From NCBI GenBank assembly GCA_030602675.1, contig JAUVZH010000149.1, positions 1 to 6,620 on the forward strand: a stretch of 6,620 nt of DNA, read 5' to 3'. The stretch is from Candidatus Heimdallarchaeota archaeon. GTDB lineage: Archaea > Asgardarchaeota > Heimdallarchaeia > JABLTI01. The notes below the pieces were generated by a model. The model had not been told where the DNA came from, did no database searches, and saw only the letters and a program-made list of their open reading frames with translations. The first letter of the stretch is position 1; the number at the start of each line of letters is the position of its first letter. Below are positions 6,473-6,620 of the stretch, piece by piece. The translations under genes were made by a program, and so were the position numbers.

Positions 6473-6478
6473 TCCCTC
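6473..6478 (-). promoter_or_regulatory. Ribosome binding site GAGGGA of the viperin gene
   Basis: On the minus strand GAGGGA lies 3 nt before the TTG at 6469 and 6 nt before the second TTG at 6466. The latter spacing is more normal, so translation may begin one codon later. The frame is closed by a TGA a few codons upstream and contains no ATG or GTG in between, so a rare TTG start is needed. Confidence 0.55.
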
Positions 6479-6517
6479 GACTTTTCACTTTAGATTATAT
6501 TACAATCAAATATTAAA

Positions 6518-6527
6518 ATATTATATT
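6518..6527 (-). promoter_or_regulatory. Candidate TATA box of the viperin gene
   Basis: The minus strand reads AAATATAATA here. A transcript starting about 25 nt downstream would have a leader of roughly 25 nt that includes the GAGGGA site. An alternative TATA-like stretch at about 6493-6501 would give an almost leaderless message and lose that site, so I prefer this one. Support is by sequence only. Confidence 0.3.
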
Positions 6528-6603
6528 TGAATGAATTTTGTCATTAATTTGTAGGTTGTTTTGAACTTGAATTCATTAGAAACAAAAATAAATACAACAA
6601 GCA

Positions 6604-6620
6604 CACACTTCTTCTTTAAG
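6604..6620 (+). repeat. Interspersed structured repeat, start of copy 3 (cut by window edge)
   Basis: These 17 bases are identical to the first 17 of copy 1 (1376-1392) and differ by one base from copy 2. The orientation is the same and the position is again intergenic, upstream of the minus-strand viperin gene. The rest of the element should lie just beyond the window. Confidence 0.7.

Overview
This is an AT-rich window that I read as archaeal, most likely from an Asgard lineage (moderate confidence; there is no rRNA or other marker gene to confirm it). The signs are a secreted protein with a Thr/Pro stalk, a C-terminal membrane anchor and a Lys-rich tail. There are also oligo-T terminators, TATA-like boxes at archaeal distances from start codons, and a radical-SAM enzyme that reads clearly as viperin, a family known from Asgard archaea, other prokaryotes and eukaryotes.

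Layout from left to right: (1) 23-1171, minus strand: an uncharacterised 382-aa protein with a degenerate PD-(D/E)XK nuclease-like signature. (2) 1172-1511: an intergenic stretch with the first copy of a structured repeat. (3) 1512-3074, minus strand: a two-gene unit. A NucS/RecB-like nuclease gene comes first, followed after 21 nt by an uncharacterised 285-aa protein that may belong to the nucleotide-modification-associated or PUA/EVE-like group; a strong oligo-T terminator follows. (4) 3075-3427: a divergent intergenic stretch with the second repeat copy. (5) 3428-5551, plus strand: a 707-aa surface protein whose stop codon lies inside a 9-bp hairpin followed by T-rich DNA. (6) 5618-6469, minus strand: a viperin homologue. 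(7) 6470-6620: the viperin promoter region and, at the window edge, the first 17 bases of a third repeat copy.

The proteins fit a defence-related accessory region: a viperin that would make antiviral chain-terminating ddh-nucleotides, a nuclease paired with a possible modified-base or nucleic-acid-binding protein, and another possible nuclease-fold protein. The defence role of everything except viperin is inference.

The least explained signal is the repeat. Two copies are alignable without gaps over 79 bp (68 identities by my count), and a third begins at the edge. All have the same orientation, all are intergenic, none is coding, and all can form short hairpins. They divide the window into blocks (nuclease pair; surface protein plus viperin), so they may be a structured RNA family, a non-autonomous mobile element or recombination sites.
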